60,471 nucleotides of DNA from an uncultured Pelagibacteraceae bacterium (GTDB lineage Bacteria; Pseudomonadota; Alphaproteobacteria; Pelagibacterales; Pelagibacteraceae). Below are positions 32,529 to 42,588 of the stretch, piece by piece. The stretch lies in the NCBI GenBank assembly GCA_902555665.1, contig CACDTF010000005.1:1-60471 (forward strand). Reading direction: 5' to 3'. Under the pieces are notes generated by a model. That model had not been told where the DNA came from, did no database searches, and was given only the letters and a program-made list of their open reading frames with translations. A program made the translations under genes and the position numbers. Position 1 is the stretch's first letter. Every line of letters starts with the position of its first letter.

Positions 32529-33529
32529 TATTTATTTAAATCAACTAATACTCTTCCAGCAATTTCACCTTTTAAAATTTTTGGATAAGTTTCAATTAAT
32601 TCCTCCAAGCTAACAGTTAAAACTGATTTTTCAATTAAATCGAAATCAATTAATTTAGATGCTTCTCCCCAAATAAATTCCCTTCTCTTTATACTGCAGT
32701 TAGCAGAGTCCATTCCCCAAACTTTTATACCTCTTAACATAAACGGAAGTAAATTTGTATTAAGCTCATTGCTGTTTGCATTTCCACAAACTGCTATAAT
32801 TCCATTTGATTTTGTTTGAGCTATTGCGTTTGCTAAAATTTTTCCACCTACAGTATCAACTACTCCATCCCATAAACCTTTGTCTATTGGTCTCGGATCT
32901 TTATCAAATTCAGCCCTATTTATAATGTTTTTAGCACCTAATGATTTTAAATAGTCTGACTTAGAATCTTTTCCTGTTACTGCAGTAACGTTATAACCTA
33001 ATTTAGTTAAAGCCATAACTGCTAAACTTCCAACTCCGCCTGTTGCACCAGTTACTAAAACATCGTTAACTTTTTCTCCTAATAAAATACTTTCTCTTGC
33101 TTGAATAGCAAATGCACTCATTAAAGAGGTTAAACCTGCTGTTCCTAAAATCATTGCTTGTTTGCTAGTTAAACTCTCTGGTTTTTTAACTAAAAAGTCT
33201 CCACTTACTTTTGAAATTTGTGAAAACCCTCCAAAAAAAACTTCTCCCACTCTAAAACCAGTAAGTATTACTTCATCACCTTCTTTAAACTTTGGATTAT
33301 CGCTTTGAATAACAGTTCCAGAAAAATCTATTCCTGGAATATGAGGATATTCTTTAACTAATCTTCCTCCATTCTTTAAAATCATTCCATCTTTAAAGTT
33401 TAAGTCTGAATAATCTACTTTTACAGTTACATCTCCATGTTTTAGGAAATTTTTATCTAAAGATTTTACTTCACGGGAAAAATTTTTACCTTCTTGGTTA
33501 AGGACTATTGCTTTGAATTGATCCGACAC
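32528..33529 (-). CDS. acuI: acryloyl-CoA reductase AcuI / YhdH-family quinone oxidoreductase
   Basis: A 333-residue medium-chain dehydrogenase without the Zn-binding Cys of alcohol dehydrogenases. It matches the YhdH/AcuI branch: the N-terminal VDYSDLNFKDGMILKNGG, the EYPHIPGIDFSGTV block and the nucleotide loop VTGATGGVGSLAV. AcuI reduces toxic acryloyl-CoA, made from DMSP-derived acrylate, to propionyl-CoA. The presence of a DddP-type gene at 47234 in the same window strengthens this assignment. Confidence 0.88.
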   Translation of the reverse strand: MSDQFKAIVLNQEGKNFSREVKSLDKNFLKHGDVTVKVDYSDLNFKDGMILKNGGRLVKEYPHIPGIDFSGTVIQSDNPKFKEGDEVILTGFRVGEVFFGGFSQISKVSGDFLVKKPESLTSKQAMILGTAGLTSLMSAFAIQARESILLGEKVNDVLVTGATGGVGSLAVMALTKLGYNVTAVTGKDSKSDYLKSLGAKNIINRAEFDKDPRPIDKGLWDGVVDTVGGKILANAIAQTKSNGIIAVCGNANSNELNTNLLPFMLRGIKVWGMDSANCSIKRREFIWGEASKLIDFDLIEKSVLTVSLEELIETYPKILKGEIAGRVLVDLNK

Positions 33530-33530
33530 A

Positions 33531-34151
33531 CTAATCTTTTAACGTAGTGCTGATAAATCGTAAATATCTATTTTGATAACTTAAATCTTCTTTGAATTGG
33601 CCTAAGTAGTAATTTGTAACCGTAGTTGCTTGTTCTTTTTTAATACCTCTCATTGTCATACACTGATGAGTTGAATCAATAGTTACTGCAACTCCTTTGG
33701 CTTCTAATGATTCCATTAAAGTGTTTGCTATCTGCATTGTAAGTCTCTCTTGGGTTTGTAATCTTTTTGAGAAAACTTCAACTACTCTTGCTAACTTACT
33801 TAATCCTACAACTCTTTCTTTTGGAATATAAGCTACGTGTGCTTTTCCAATAATTGGAGCCATATGATGTTCACAATGACTTTGCACTGAAATATTTTTT
33901 TGAACAACCATGTCATCATAACCCTCAACATCACCAAAAGTTTTGTCTAAGATTTTATTTGGATCTTCTTTGTAACCCTTGAAATATTCTTTAAAAGCTT
34001 TTACCACTCTCTTAGGAGTTTCTAATAAACCTTCTCTGCTTGGATCTTCACCCATCCAAGAAAGAATAGTTCTAAAAGCGTCTTCAGCTTCTTTGTCTGA
34101 AACCTGCTTTGTGTCTAAACTTTTGTCATCTGTGTCTTTTACTAATTTCAT
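33531..34151 (-). CDS. folE: GTP cyclohydrolase I
   Basis: A 206-residue enzyme with the FolE signatures: SVQSHCEHHMAPIIGKAHVAYIP, which supplies the Zn-binding Cys and His, and HQCMTMRGIKK with the second Zn Cys. It makes dihydroneopterin triphosphate, the first step of folate synthesis. It is first in the folE-acuI-lysR unit, with one base between its stop and acuI. A tie to the heavy folate demand of demethylation pathways is possible but unproven. Confidence 0.95.
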   Translation of the reverse strand: MKLVKDTDDKSLDTKQVSDKEAEDAFRTILSWMGEDPSREGLLETPKRVVKAFKEYFKGYKEDPNKILDKTFGDVEGYDDMVVQKNISVQSHCEHHMAPIIGKAHVAYIPKERVVGLSKLARVVEVFSKRLQTQERLTMQIANTLMESLEAKGVAVTIDSTHQCMTMRGIKKEQATTVTNYYLGQFKEDLSYQNRYLRFISTTLKD

Positions 34152-34228
34152 AGCGCTTTTTTATACAGTAATTACTTCAATTTAAAAATATTTAATATAT
34201 TCATATATGTGCTACATAATCACCGCAT

Positions 34229-34696
34229 ATGTTCAAAAAAAGAGAAAATATCTACGATATTGAAGAGGGAAATCTTCTATCACCAAAATTTGATAATGAT
34301 GGTTTAATCCCAGTCATTACTATGTGTTCAAAGACAAAAGATATATTGATGCATGGATATATGAATGTAGAAGCTCTTAAAAAGACAATTGAAACTAAAG
34401 AAGCACACTATTTTAGTAGATCGAGAAAAGCTATTTGGCACAAGGGTAAAACAAGCGGTTTTACGCAAAAGGTTACTGAAATAAGAATTGATGATGATCA
34501 AGACTCAGTATGGTTAACAGTTGATATCGGTGATGGAGCTAGCTGTCATGTTGGTTATAGATCATGTTTTTATAGATCAATTCCCATGGGACCAATAGAA
34601 AACGGAAGAAAAGTTGAAATGGAATTTCTTGAAAAAGAAAAAAAATTTGATCCCGAAGAAGTTTATAAAGGACAACCGAACCCAACAAAAATTTAA
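34229..34696 (+). CDS. hisI: phosphoribosyl-AMP cyclohydrolase
   Basis: A 155-residue HisI protein with the conserved MHGYMNVEALKKTIETKEAHYFSRSRKAIWHKG region, and metal ligands in the DDDQDSVWLTVD and ASCHVGYRSCFYR segments. It carries out the third step of histidine synthesis, opening the purine ring. There is no fused HisE domain. It is divergent from folE and is followed by a 2OG-oxygenase-like gene 13 bases downstream. Confidence 0.94.
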   Translation: MFKKRENIYDIEEGNLLSPKFDNDGLIPVITMCSKTKDILMHGYMNVEALKKTIETKEAHYFSRSRKAIWHKGKTSGFTQKVTEIRIDDDQDSVWLTVDIGDGASCHVGYRSCFYRSIPMGPIENGRKVEMEFLEKEKKFDPEEVYKGQPNPTKI

Positions 34697-34709
34697 AAAT
34701 ATTTAATTT

Positions 34710-35339
34710 ATGTCAGAGGATAAAATAAATATTATTAGACCATTTGGTCCAAGTATTGCAAAAGTAGAACTACCAAAAATTATAATTGAAAAACTAAATG
34801 ATTATGTAGATCAAATAATAGAAGACGATAAAAAATCAAAAGAATTAGATAATGGAAACAACTTAGCTGGAAATGTAAAACAAGAATTCAAACTTGAAAA
34901 AAATATAATGGAAGAATCTGGATTTTTAAATTTTCTAGCTAGCAAAACAAGTAGATGGATAGAAATAACTGAGAATAAAAAAATTACAGAATTCAATATT
35001 ATTTCTAGCTGGATAGTAAGACAATTTGAAAATGAATATAATCCTATTCATTGGCATGGGGGCCATATCTCTGGTGTTGGATATTTAAAACTTCCTGAGA
35101 CTTTTGGTGAAACGTTTCAGTCTGTAAAAAAAAATAATGTAAATGGTAATTTATCATTAATTCATGGAAGCAAAATGTTTAATTCATCATCAATAATTAA
35201 TATAAAACCAAAAGTGGGTGATTTTTATTTTTTTCCAAATTATATGATGCATTCAGTATTTCCTTTTTATGGAAAAGACGAAAGAAGATCTGTTTCATTT
35301 AATGCAAGAATAGATGATAAGATTTACAATACTAACTAA
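34710..35339 (+). CDS. 2OG-Fe(II) oxygenase-like protein (2OG-FeII_Oxy_5 type)
   Basis: A 209-residue protein resembling the TIGR02466/2OG-FeII_Oxy_5 family. The central NPIHWHGGHISGVGYLKLPE block corresponds to the first metal-ligand strand, and GDFYFFPNYMMHSVFPFYGKDERRSVSFN to the distal His and the Arg that holds 2-oxoglutarate. The first ligand motif reads H-x-H-G-G rather than H-x-D, as in several members of this family. The substrate is unknown. Confidence 0.75.
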   Translation: MSEDKINIIRPFGPSIAKVELPKIIIEKLNDYVDQIIEDDKKSKELDNGNNLAGNVKQEFKLEKNIMEESGFLNFLASKTSRWIEITENKKITEFNIISSWIVRQFENEYNPIHWHGGHISGVGYLKLPETFGETFQSVKKNNVNGNLSLIHGSKMFNSSSIINIKPKVGDFYFFPNYMMHSVFPFYGKDERRSVSFNARIDDKIYNTN

Positions 35340-35351
35340 CAAAAAAAATTA

Positions 35352-35726
35352 ATGAATAAACAACAACAAAATGTTCTAGGTGAAGAACTGGAAGCATGCT
35401 CAAATGATCCTTTAACAGGTTGGTTTCGTGATGGTTGTTGTAACACTGATGAAAATGATCATGGCATTCATACAGTTTGTGCAAAAGTAACAACTGAGTT
35501 TTTGGAATGGTTAAAAGAAGCAGGAAATGATTTGATTACTCCACATCCAGAATTTGGTTTTCCAGGATTAAAAGATGGAGATGGTTGGTGCGTGTGTGCT
35601 AGTTGGTACGCTAAGGCTGTTGAAGCAGGTAAAGGTTGTCCAATATTCCTAAAAAGAACTCATAAAAATACTCTAAAACATATTCCTATCGAAACTTTGA
35701 AGAAGTTTGCAATAGATTTATCTTAA
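35352..35726 (+). CDS. DUF2237 family protein
   Basis: A 124-residue soluble protein with clear DUF2237 motifs: DPLTGWFRDGCCNT, HTVCAKVTTEFLEW, GWCVCASWYAKAVEAGK and KRTHKNTLKHIP. The several conserved Cys (CC, C-V-C) suggest metal binding, but the function of the family is not known. It ends immediately before the convergent ETF-QO gene, with no gap. Confidence 0.88.
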   Translation: MNKQQQNVLGEELEACSNDPLTGWFRDGCCNTDENDHGIHTVCAKVTTEFLEWLKEAGNDLITPHPEFGFPGLKDGDGWCVCASWYAKAVEAGKGCPIFLKRTHKNTLKHIPIETLKKFAIDLS

Positions 35727-37346
35727 TTACATATTTCCATATCTTGGACCACCACTACCCTCTGGAGTTACCCAAGTAATATTTTGAGATGGTTCTTTAA
35801 TATCACAAGTTTTACAATGAATACAATTTTGAGAATTGATCACAAATTTATTTACATCATTTTCTTTTTGAACCTCATAAACCCCTGCAGGACAATATCT
35901 TTGAGCAGGTTCATCAAACATTTCTAAAGTATAATTAATTGGCAAATTAGGATCTGTAAGTTTTAAATGAACCGGTTGATTATCAGCATGATTAGTTCCT
36001 GTTAGATAAACTGAACTTGTTTTATCAAAAGTTATTACATTATCATATTTTGGATAATCTATTTTGGGCATTTGATTTGCTGGTTTTAATGTTTCATGAT
36101 CAGCATGTTTATGTTTTAAAGTAAAAGGAAGTTTTCCTCTAAATAAAATTTGATCAATCCCTGTAAAGATAATTCCTAAAATTAGTCCCCAACTAAAACT
36201 AGGTTTTACGTTTCGAGCTTCATAAAGCTCTTTATGTAACCAGCTATTTCTAAATTTATCTTCATAAATGGATAAATCTTTGTTTTCTTTTAAATGTTCA
36301 TTAATGGTTTCAGCTGCAATTATTCCGCTTTTCATAGCTGTATGAGAACCCTTTATTTTTGGCATATTTAAAGTTCCAGCGTCACATCCAACTAGTAGTG
36401 CTCCAGGCATAAACATCTTTGGTAAACTTTGAAATCCACCTTCAATCAAAGCTCTTGCGCCGTAAGAAATTCTTTTTCCACCTTCTATAATTTTTTTAAT
36501 TGCTGGATGTGTTTTAAACCTCTGAAATTCATCATAAGGTGATAAATGTGGATTTTTGTAATCTAGACCAATTACATAGCCCAGAAAAACTTGTTTATTT
36601 TCTGCATGATACATAAAACTACCACCATATGTATTGTTATCTAATGGCCATCCAGCTGTATGCATAACTAAGCCTTCTTCATGATTTTTATCCTCTATTT
36701 CCCAAATTTCTTTAAAACCAATTCCATATTGTTGAGGATCTTTACCTTTGTTTAATTCAAATTTTTCAATAAGTTGTTTGCCTAAGTGGCCTCTGCAACC
36801 TTCTGCAAAAACAGTTACTTTACCTAAAAGTTCAATACCAGGTTCAAAACTATCTTTTTTATTACCATCTTTATCTATGCCCATATCTTGAGTTGCAACA
36901 CCTTTAACAGATCCATCTTCGTTATATAAAATTTCACTTGCTGGAAATCCTGGAAAGATTTCTACACCTAAATTTTCAGCTTGTTCAGCAAGCCATCTAC
37001 ATAAATTTGCAAGACTAATAATATAATTTTTATGATTTTGTTGCACCGCAGGTAGGAGCCAAGTTGGCCAACTTAAAGATTTGGTTTTTCCTAAAAATAA
37101 AAATTTTTCTTTAGTTACTTTTGTTTTGATAGGAGAATTTAATTCTCTCCAATTTGGAAGTAATTCATCTAAAGCACGCGTTTCAAATACATTTCCACTT
37201 AAAATATGAGCTCCAATCTCTGATGCTTTTTCTAATAAACAAACATTTAGATTTGGATCTAATTGTTTTAACTTTATTGCAGTTGATAATCCTGATGGTC
37301 CTCCACCAATGATTACAACATCATATTCCATTGATTCTCTAGACAT
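35727..37346 (-). CDS. etfD: electron-transfer flavoprotein-ubiquinone oxidoreductase
   Basis: A 539-residue membrane-associated flavoprotein. The FAD loop VVIIGGGPSGLSTA is at the N-terminus; the 4Fe-4S Cys set (YCPAGVYEV, then NCIHCKTCDIKEPSQNITW) is at the C-terminus with the usual final GGP. It passes electrons from reduced ETF to ubiquinone. It is the last gene of an operon starting with a DMGDH-like enzyme, then etfB and etfA, so the electron donor is clear from context. Confidence 0.94.
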   Translation of the reverse strand: MSRESMEYDVVIIGGGPSGLSTAIKLKQLDPNLNVCLLEKASEIGAHILSGNVFETRALDELLPNWRELNSPIKTKVTKEKFLFLGKTKSLSWPTWLLPAVQQNHKNYIISLANLCRWLAEQAENLGVEIFPGFPASEILYNEDGSVKGVATQDMGIDKDGNKKDSFEPGIELLGKVTVFAEGCRGHLGKQLIEKFELNKGKDPQQYGIGFKEIWEIEDKNHEEGLVMHTAGWPLDNNTYGGSFMYHAENKQVFLGYVIGLDYKNPHLSPYDEFQRFKTHPAIKKIIEGGKRISYGARALIEGGFQSLPKMFMPGALLVGCDAGTLNMPKIKGSHTAMKSGIIAAETINEHLKENKDLSIYEDKFRNSWLHKELYEARNVKPSFSWGLILGIIFTGIDQILFRGKLPFTLKHKHADHETLKPANQMPKIDYPKYDNVITFDKTSSVYLTGTNHADNQPVHLKLTDPNLPINYTLEMFDEPAQRYCPAGVYEVQKENDVNKFVINSQNCIHCKTCDIKEPSQNITWVTPEGSGGPRYGNM

Positions 37347-37369
37347 ACTCTAGTTTTTAACTGTAAGGA

Positions 37370-38323
37370 TTATTTTTGTATAGTGTTTAATTTGTTCAGC
37401 TCTTCCATAAACTGAGGCAGTGCCTCAAATAAATCAGCTTCAAGTCCATAATCTGCAACACTGAAGATTGGAGCTTCACCATCTTTATTAATTGCAACTA
37501 TAACTTTACTTTCCTTCATTCCTGCTAAATGTTGAATAGCACCTGAAATTCCAACAGCGATATATAAATCTGGTACTACCACTTTTCCTGTTTGACCTAC
37601 TTGATGATCATTACTTATATATCCAGCATCTACTGCTGCTCTTGATGCTCCAATTGCTGCACCTAATTTGTCAGCAATTTCTGTAATTAATTTAAAATTG
37701 TCCCCACTTTGCATTCCTCTGCCACCTGATACAACAATTCTTGCTGTTCCAAGCTCAGGTCTATCAGATTTAATTTCTTCTCTTTTGATAAATTTTGTAT
37801 TTGAAAACTCTTCACTGGCATCAAATTTTTCAATTGGAGCTGATCCACCTGTGCTCTCACATGGATCGAAAGAAGTGGGTCTGATTGTAACGCACTTTTT
37901 AGCATCATTGCTCTTAATTGTTGCAAAAGCGTTACCGGCATAAATTGGCCTTAAAAAAGTATCTGGTGATATTACTTTAATGATGTCACTTACTTGCGAT
38001 GTGTCAAGATAAGCTGCAATTCGTGGCATCAAATTTTTTCCAAATGTATTTGCTGAACAAACAATGTGAGAATAATTTTCTGCTAGTTTAACAATCACTG
38101 GAGCAAAATTTTCTGCTGTGAAGTTTTCATAGTGAGCTCCTTCTACACTCAATACTTTTTTTACTACTGGAAGTTCAGATAATTGTTTTGCAGCATCTGC
38201 AGAATTTTGACCAATAATTACAGCATGAACATCTGAATTAATTTGAGATGCTGCTGTAGCTGCATTAAGAGTAAATGGTCTTAATTCTTTATTATTGTGT
38301 TCCGCTATAAGTAAAACTGCCAT
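37370..38323 (-). CDS. etfA: electron-transfer flavoprotein alpha subunit
   Basis: A 317-residue protein with the FAD-binding C-terminal domain (VSGGRGMQSGDNFKLITEIADKLG, then GASRAAVDAGYISNDHQVGQTGKVV) that defines EtfA. It forms a heterodimer with EtfB and shuttles electrons from the dimethylglycine/sarcosine-type dehydrogenases to ETF-QO. It starts within one base of the etfB stop. Confidence 0.95.
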   Translation of the reverse strand: MAVLLIAEHNNKELRPFTLNAATAASQINSDVHAVIIGQNSADAAKQLSELPVVKKVLSVEGAHYENFTAENFAPVIVKLAENYSHIVCSANTFGKNLMPRIAAYLDTSQVSDIIKVISPDTFLRPIYAGNAFATIKSNDAKKCVTIRPTSFDPCESTGGSAPIEKFDASEEFSNTKFIKREEIKSDRPELGTARIVVSGGRGMQSGDNFKLITEIADKLGAAIGASRAAVDAGYISNDHQVGQTGKVVVPDLYIAVGISGAIQHLAGMKESKVIVAINKDGEAPIFSVADYGLEADLFEALPQFMEELNKLNTIQK

Positions 38324-39072
38324 TAAATTACCTTCGCCTCATTTTTTAACTTTTGAACTAATTCAGCAACATTTGCTACTTTTATACCTGCTTTTCTTTT
38401 TGGAGGTTCCTCTACTTTTAATTGTTCTAATCTTGGTGACACATCTACGCCTAAATCAGAAGCAGCAATTTCCTCTATAGGTTTTTTCTTAGCCTTCATT
38501 ATATTTGGTAGTGATGCATATCTTGGTTCATTCAGCCTAAGATCACAAGTTACAATAGCTGGAACATTTATTTCAATTGTTTCAAGACCTTCATCTATTT
38601 CTCTAGTTACTTCTAATTTATTATCTTTAACATCGATCTTTGAGGCAAATGTTGCTTGTGGCCAATTTAATAAAGCACTCAACATTTGGCCTGTTTGATT
38701 ACAATCATCGTCTATTGCTTGTTTACCCATAAATACTAAATCTGGTTTTTCTTTATCTACTATTTTTTGTAAAATTTTTGAAACAGCGAGTGGTTCTAAA
38801 ATTCCATCGACTTTCACATGAATACCTCTGTCCGCACCAACCGCTAAAGCTTTCCTAACAGTTTCTTGAGCTTTTTCTTCACCGACAGTTACTGCAACTA
38901 CTTCTGTAGCATTGCCTGCCTCTTTAATTTTTACAGCTTCTTCTATTGCATTATCATCAGGGGGATTGGTTGACATTTTAACATTGTCAGTAACTACACC
39001 CGTTCCGTCTTCTTTAACTCTTATTTGAACGTTGTAATCAATAACTCTTTTTACAGCTACTAAAATTTTCAT
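38323..39072 (-). CDS. etfB: electron-transfer flavoprotein beta subunit
   Basis: A 249-residue protein with the EtfB signature: [14 protein letters not shown] at the N-terminus, the AMP-binding region ([30 protein letters not shown]) and the [14 protein letters not shown] strand pair. Start and stop codons overlap the flanking genes by a base (TAATG type), showing translational coupling with the dehydrogenase upstream and etfA downstream. Confidence 0.95.
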   Translation of the reverse strand: MKILVAVKRVIDYNVQIRVKEDGTGVVTDNVKMSTNPPDDNAIEEAVKIKEAGNATEVVAVTVGEEKAQETVRKALAVGADRGIHVKVDGILEPLAVSKILQKIVDKEKPDLVFMGKQAIDDDCNQTGQMLSALLNWPQATFASKIDVKDNKLEVTREIDEGLETIEINVPAIVTCDLRLNEPRYASLPNIMKAKKKPIEEIAASDLGVDVSPRLEQLKVEEPPKRKAGIKVANVAELVQKLKNEAKVI

Positions 39073-41504
39073 TAAGCTCTCAATAAATTATTTTCTGAGT
39101 CGTATGGACTCTCATCTAAGACAGTAGCGTCGTACATTTCACCTAATATATCAACTTGTAATTTGTCGCCCACATTTGAACAATCTGGCTTAACCATTGC
39201 AAGAGCTATTGATTTATCTAATCTAAATCCAAATTCACCTCCAGTTGCTCTTCCAACAACTTTTCCGTCTTTAAAAATTGGGTTATTTCCAAGCACATCA
39301 GCGTCTTTAGTGTTATGAACCTCTAAAGTAACTAATTTATTATCAAAACCTTTTTCTCTCCATTTATTAAGTGCCTCTAATCCAATAAAGTTTCCTTTAT
39401 TTGGGTGAACAAATCTATCAAGACCAGACTCATATGGTGAATATTCAATTGATAATTCTGTGCCAACTAGTTTATAAGATTTTTCTACTCTTAAACTATT
39501 CATTGCCCTAATTCCAAAAGGTTTAATTCCTAAATCTTTTCCTGCTTCCATTAATTTATCAAAAATATGATTTTGATATTCAATTGGATGATGTAATTCC
39601 CAACCAAGCTCTCCTACAAAGTTTACTCTCATTGCATTTACTGGAGCATATCCAACGTTAACATTTTTAGCAGTCAACCATTTGAAATTTTCATTAGAAA
39701 AATCGTCTGTTGAAACCTTTTGCATTAATTGTCTTGCTTTTGGACCAGCTACTACCAGAACTCCTGTACTATTTGTTAGATCTTCAAATATTACAGATCC
39801 ATCATCTGGCATCCATTTTTGTATCCAATCATGGTCTAATCTTAAATTTGCTCCAGCAGAAACTAGATAATAACTATTTTCCGCTTCTTTCATTATTGTA
39901 AATTCTGAATGCACTCCACCTTTAGTGTTCAACGCATGACATAAATTTATTCTTCCAATTTTCTTAGGAAGTTTGTTTGCAACTAAATAATCTAAAAATT
40001 CTTCTGCTTTAGGTCCCCTAATTCTACATTTTGCAAACGCAGTCATATCTAAAAGACCTACGTTTTCCTTAACATTTTGACACTCTTTTTTAATTGCATC
40101 AAACCATTTTGATCTTCTAAATGACCAGTCATCTTTTTGCTCCATTCCATCTGTTGCAAAAAAATTAGGTCTTTCCCATCCAAACTTCTGACCAAACACA
40201 GCGCCTAAATTTTTCATTCGTTCATAACAAGGAGCTGTTCTTAATGGTCTTGCCGCTGGTCTTTCTTCATCTGGATAGTGAACAATAAATACATGGCTAT
40301 ATGCTTCTTCATTTTTTGCTTTCAAATAAGATTTAGTTGCATAATTTCCGTAACGTCTTGGTTCAACTCCCAACATATCAATTGTAGGTTCACCATCAAC
40401 GATCCACTCTGCTAATTGCCAACCTGCACCACCTGCTGCAGTAATTCCAAAACTATGTCCTTCATTAATCCAAAAATTCTTAAGTCCCCAAGCAGGACCA
40501 ACAATTGGATTTCCATCAGGTGTATAACAGATTGCTCCGTTATAAACTTTTTTTACCCCAACCTCTCCAAATGCAGGAACTCTATGAATTGCTCCCTCAA
40601 TGTGTGGAGCTAATCTGTCTAAGTCTTCTTGAAATAATTCATATTCTGAATTTTTTGATGGCCCCTCTACATAACAAGCTGGTGCACCATCTTCGTAAGG
40701 GCCTAAAATTAATCCTCCAGCCTCTTCTCTCATATACCATCTGCTATCACTATCTCTTAAGACTCCCATTTCTGGTAATCCATCTTTTTTTCTTTTTTGA
40801 ATTGCAGGATGTGGTTCTGTAACAATGTATTGATGTTCAACAGGTATTACTGGAATATCTAGTCCTACCATTTCACCTGTTTGTCTTGCAAAATTTCCAG
40901 AACAAGAAATAACATGTTCGCACTCTATTGATCCCTTATCTGTTTCCACAATCCATCCATCTTTAGTTTGCCTCATTGATAGGACAGTTGTGTTTCTATA
41001 AATTTCTGCTCCTCTATTTCTTGCACCTGTTGCTAATGCTTGTGTTAAATCTGCTGGTTGAATATATCCATCCTCAGGGTGTTGTATTGCGCCAACTAAA
41101 TCATCTGTATGACATAATGGCCAAATTTCTTTTACTTGTTCTGGTTTCAAAAATTTAACTTCTACTCCGATAGTTCGAGCGACACCTGCGTATTGATGGT
41201 ATTCATCCATTCTATCTTTTGTACTTGCTAGACGAATATTTGAAACAACACTAAAGCCAACATTTTTTCCAGTTTCTTCTTCTAATGTTTTGTAAAGATT
41301 AACTGCATATTTATGAAGTTGTCCAACTGAATAACTCATATTAAATAAAGGTAGTAGTCCTGCTGCGTGCCAAGTTGATCCCGAAGTTAACTCTTTTCTT
41401 TCAACTAGAACAACATCAGACCAGCCCTTTTTTGCTAAATGATAAAGGGCACTTACCCCTACAACTCCTCCACCAACTACTACAACTTTAGTTTTTGTTT
41501 TCAT
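39072..41504 (-). CDS. dimethylglycine/sarcosine dehydrogenase-like FAD-GcvT fusion protein
   Basis: An 810-residue two-domain enzyme. The N-terminal FAD-dependent oxidase domain ([21 protein letters not shown] and [12 protein letters not shown], where the His is the likely covalent flavin site) covers about residues 1-420. A GcvT-like tetrahydrofolate domain (about 430-810) follows. Such fusions oxidatively demethylate dimethylglycine or sarcosine, pass the formaldehyde equivalent to tetrahydrofolate, and give electrons to ETF. It heads the etfBA-ETF-QO operon, which strongly supports this. A paralogue is at 49092; which of the two acts on which substrate is unknown. Confidence 0.88.
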   Translation of the reverse strand: MKTKTKVVVVGGGVVGVSALYHLAKKGWSDVVLVERKELTSGSTWHAAGLLPLFNMSYSVGQLHKYAVNLYKTLEEETGKNVGFSVVSNIRLASTKDRMDEYHQYAGVARTIGVEVKFLKPEQVKEIWPLCHTDDLVGAIQHPEDGYIQPADLTQALATGARNRGAEIYRNTTVLSMRQTKDGWIVETDKGSIECEHVISCSGNFARQTGEMVGLDIPVIPVEHQYIVTEPHPAIQKRKKDGLPEMGVLRDSDSRWYMREEAGGLILGPYEDGAPACYVEGPSKNSEYELFQEDLDRLAPHIEGAIHRVPAFGEVGVKKVYNGAICYTPDGNPIVGPAWGLKNFWINEGHSFGITAAGGAGWQLAEWIVDGEPTIDMLGVEPRRYGNYATKSYLKAKNEEAYSHVFIVHYPDEERPAARPLRTAPCYERMKNLGAVFGQKFGWERPNFFATDGMEQKDDWSFRRSKWFDAIKKECQNVKENVGLLDMTAFAKCRIRGPKAEEFLDYLVANKLPKKIGRINLCHALNTKGGVHSEFTIMKEAENSYYLVSAGANLRLDHDWIQKWMPDDGSVIFEDLTNSTGVLVVAGPKARQLMQKVSTDDFSNENFKWLTAKNVNVGYAPVNAMRVNFVGELGWELHHPIEYQNHIFDKLMEAGKDLGIKPFGIRAMNSLRVEKSYKLVGTELSIEYSPYESGLDRFVHPNKGNFIGLEALNKWREKGFDNKLVTLEVHNTKDADVLGNNPIFKDGKVVGRATGGEFGFRLDKSIALAMVKPDCSNVGDKLQVDILGEMYDATVLDESPYDSENNLLRA

Positions 41505-41561
41505 TCTGCGATTCCTACTAAATTTTTAATTGTTACGAAACAAAAATGTATATGTGGACAA

Positions 41562-42038
41562 TCAAATTGAGCTTCCAAGAGGGATTGGACTAGATACCAT
41601 TGTGGTTAACCAACAGTCTTTCAAAGTTCCCTCTGAGGTGTACTTTTCGACTTGCCAATTGAATTTGTGATAAATTTTATCCTTATCAAGAATGATAACT
41701 TCAAATTGAGCCCATTTGTCACTACTTCCAAGTTCAGTGATTGTGTGACTTAGGTGGTTAATCATCATCCCGTAAGAGTCGCTTTTTATCATCATCTTAA
41801 AGTTGCTTAATGGTCCTGTTACTCTTTTATTATTTGGGTGAGCAAATTTCCAAGTTTGTTCTATACCACTATCTTTATATCCAAGATCATTTTGTTGAAG
41901 CCCACTCAATTGAATTTTAATAACCTCTTTCGGACCTATAGTGCTATTGGGGTTTAATAATTCAGCGTAAGAAAATGAAATAAGGAAAAAAAATAAAATT
42001 ACAGCTTTAAAGATTATTAGCAGTTTTTCTAACATCAT
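41562..42038 (-). CDS. DUF4864 family exported protein
   Basis: A 158-residue protein with an N-terminal signal or anchor segment (residues 1-25) and the DUF4864 pattern: VIKIQLSGLQQND near residue 40, then SGIEQTWKFAHPNNKRVTGPLSNFKMMI and the final GTLKDCWLTTMV. The family function is unknown; it resembles NTF2-type exported domains. It overlaps the upstream reductase gene by 32 bases. Either of two adjacent Met codons may be the start. Confidence 0.78.
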   Translation of the reverse strand: MMLEKLLIIFKAVILFFFLISFSYAELLNPNSTIGPKEVIKIQLSGLQQNDLGYKDSGIEQTWKFAHPNNKRVTGPLSNFKMMIKSDSYGMMINHLSHTITELGSSDKWAQFEVIILDKDKIYHKFNWQVEKYTSEGTLKDCWLTTMVSSPIPLGSSI

Positions 42039-42576
42039 TTAAGAATTCTTGTCTCTTTGCATCACTAACAAATGGTACTGCAAAATATCTTCTATAGACA
42101 ATGTTATATATGCCACACATATGAAATACCCCTCTTTTTAATCTTCTAATTGGCAAGTTTAAAAAAAAAGTTGTAATTGCTAACCTTGGTGAACCATATG
42201 TGCAGAATATTATAGCTTTTTTATCTCTTAAGTTTCCAATTGGATAACCGTAATTTCCAACTAACTGTTTAAATCTAAACGCCCAAGGTGGGGCTAAAAC
42301 TTTATCTATCCAACCCTCAACTATCGCTGGCATCCTAAAATTCCAAATTGGAGCAATTAAAACAATTGTATCGCTTTCTTCGATTCTTTTTCTATGATCT
42401 AAAACTTCTTGATCAGGTTCCTCTCCAGCAAAAACAGGATCAAATTTCTCTTTATATAAATCAACAACATCAACTTGATTTCCATTTACTTTTGATTGTT
42501 TAACAAATTCATCTCGAATTGCTGCATTAAATGAATTATTATTGTAGTGTCCATAGACTAAGAAAATTTTTTTCAT
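42007..42576 (-). CDS. NAD(P)H dehydrogenase (quinone)-like flavodoxin-fold protein
   Basis: A 189-residue flavodoxin_2 protein of the NQO/MdaB type. It begins IFLVYGHYNNNSFNAAI and has VVDLYKEKFDPVF, then the flavin loop APIWNFRMPAIVEGWIDKV and the catalytic-pocket segment TYGSPRLA. It reduces quinones by two electrons with NAD(P)H. It is separated from the downstream end of the MFS gene by 12 bases on the same strand. Confidence 0.87.
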   Translation of the reverse strand: MKKIFLVYGHYNNNSFNAAIRDEFVKQSKVNGNQVDVVDLYKEKFDPVFAGEEPDQEVLDHRKRIEESDTIVLIAPIWNFRMPAIVEGWIDKVLAPPWAFRFKQLVGNYGYPIGNLRDKKAIIFCTYGSPRLAITTFFLNLPIRRLKRGVFHMCGIYNIVYRRYFAVPFVSDAKRQEFLNDVRKTANNL

Positions 42577-42588
42577 TTTATAAAATTT

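Noticed and set aside
37687-37941. An 84-codon minus-strand frame within etfA
   Set aside because: It is an out-of-frame shadow of the conserved EtfA FAD domain with no family similarity.
40505-40822. A 105-codon frame on the plus strand inside the DMGDH-like gene
   Set aside because: It is antisense to a well-conserved coding region, is rich in Leu/His/Cys as expected from a reverse-frame shadow, and has no ribosome site.
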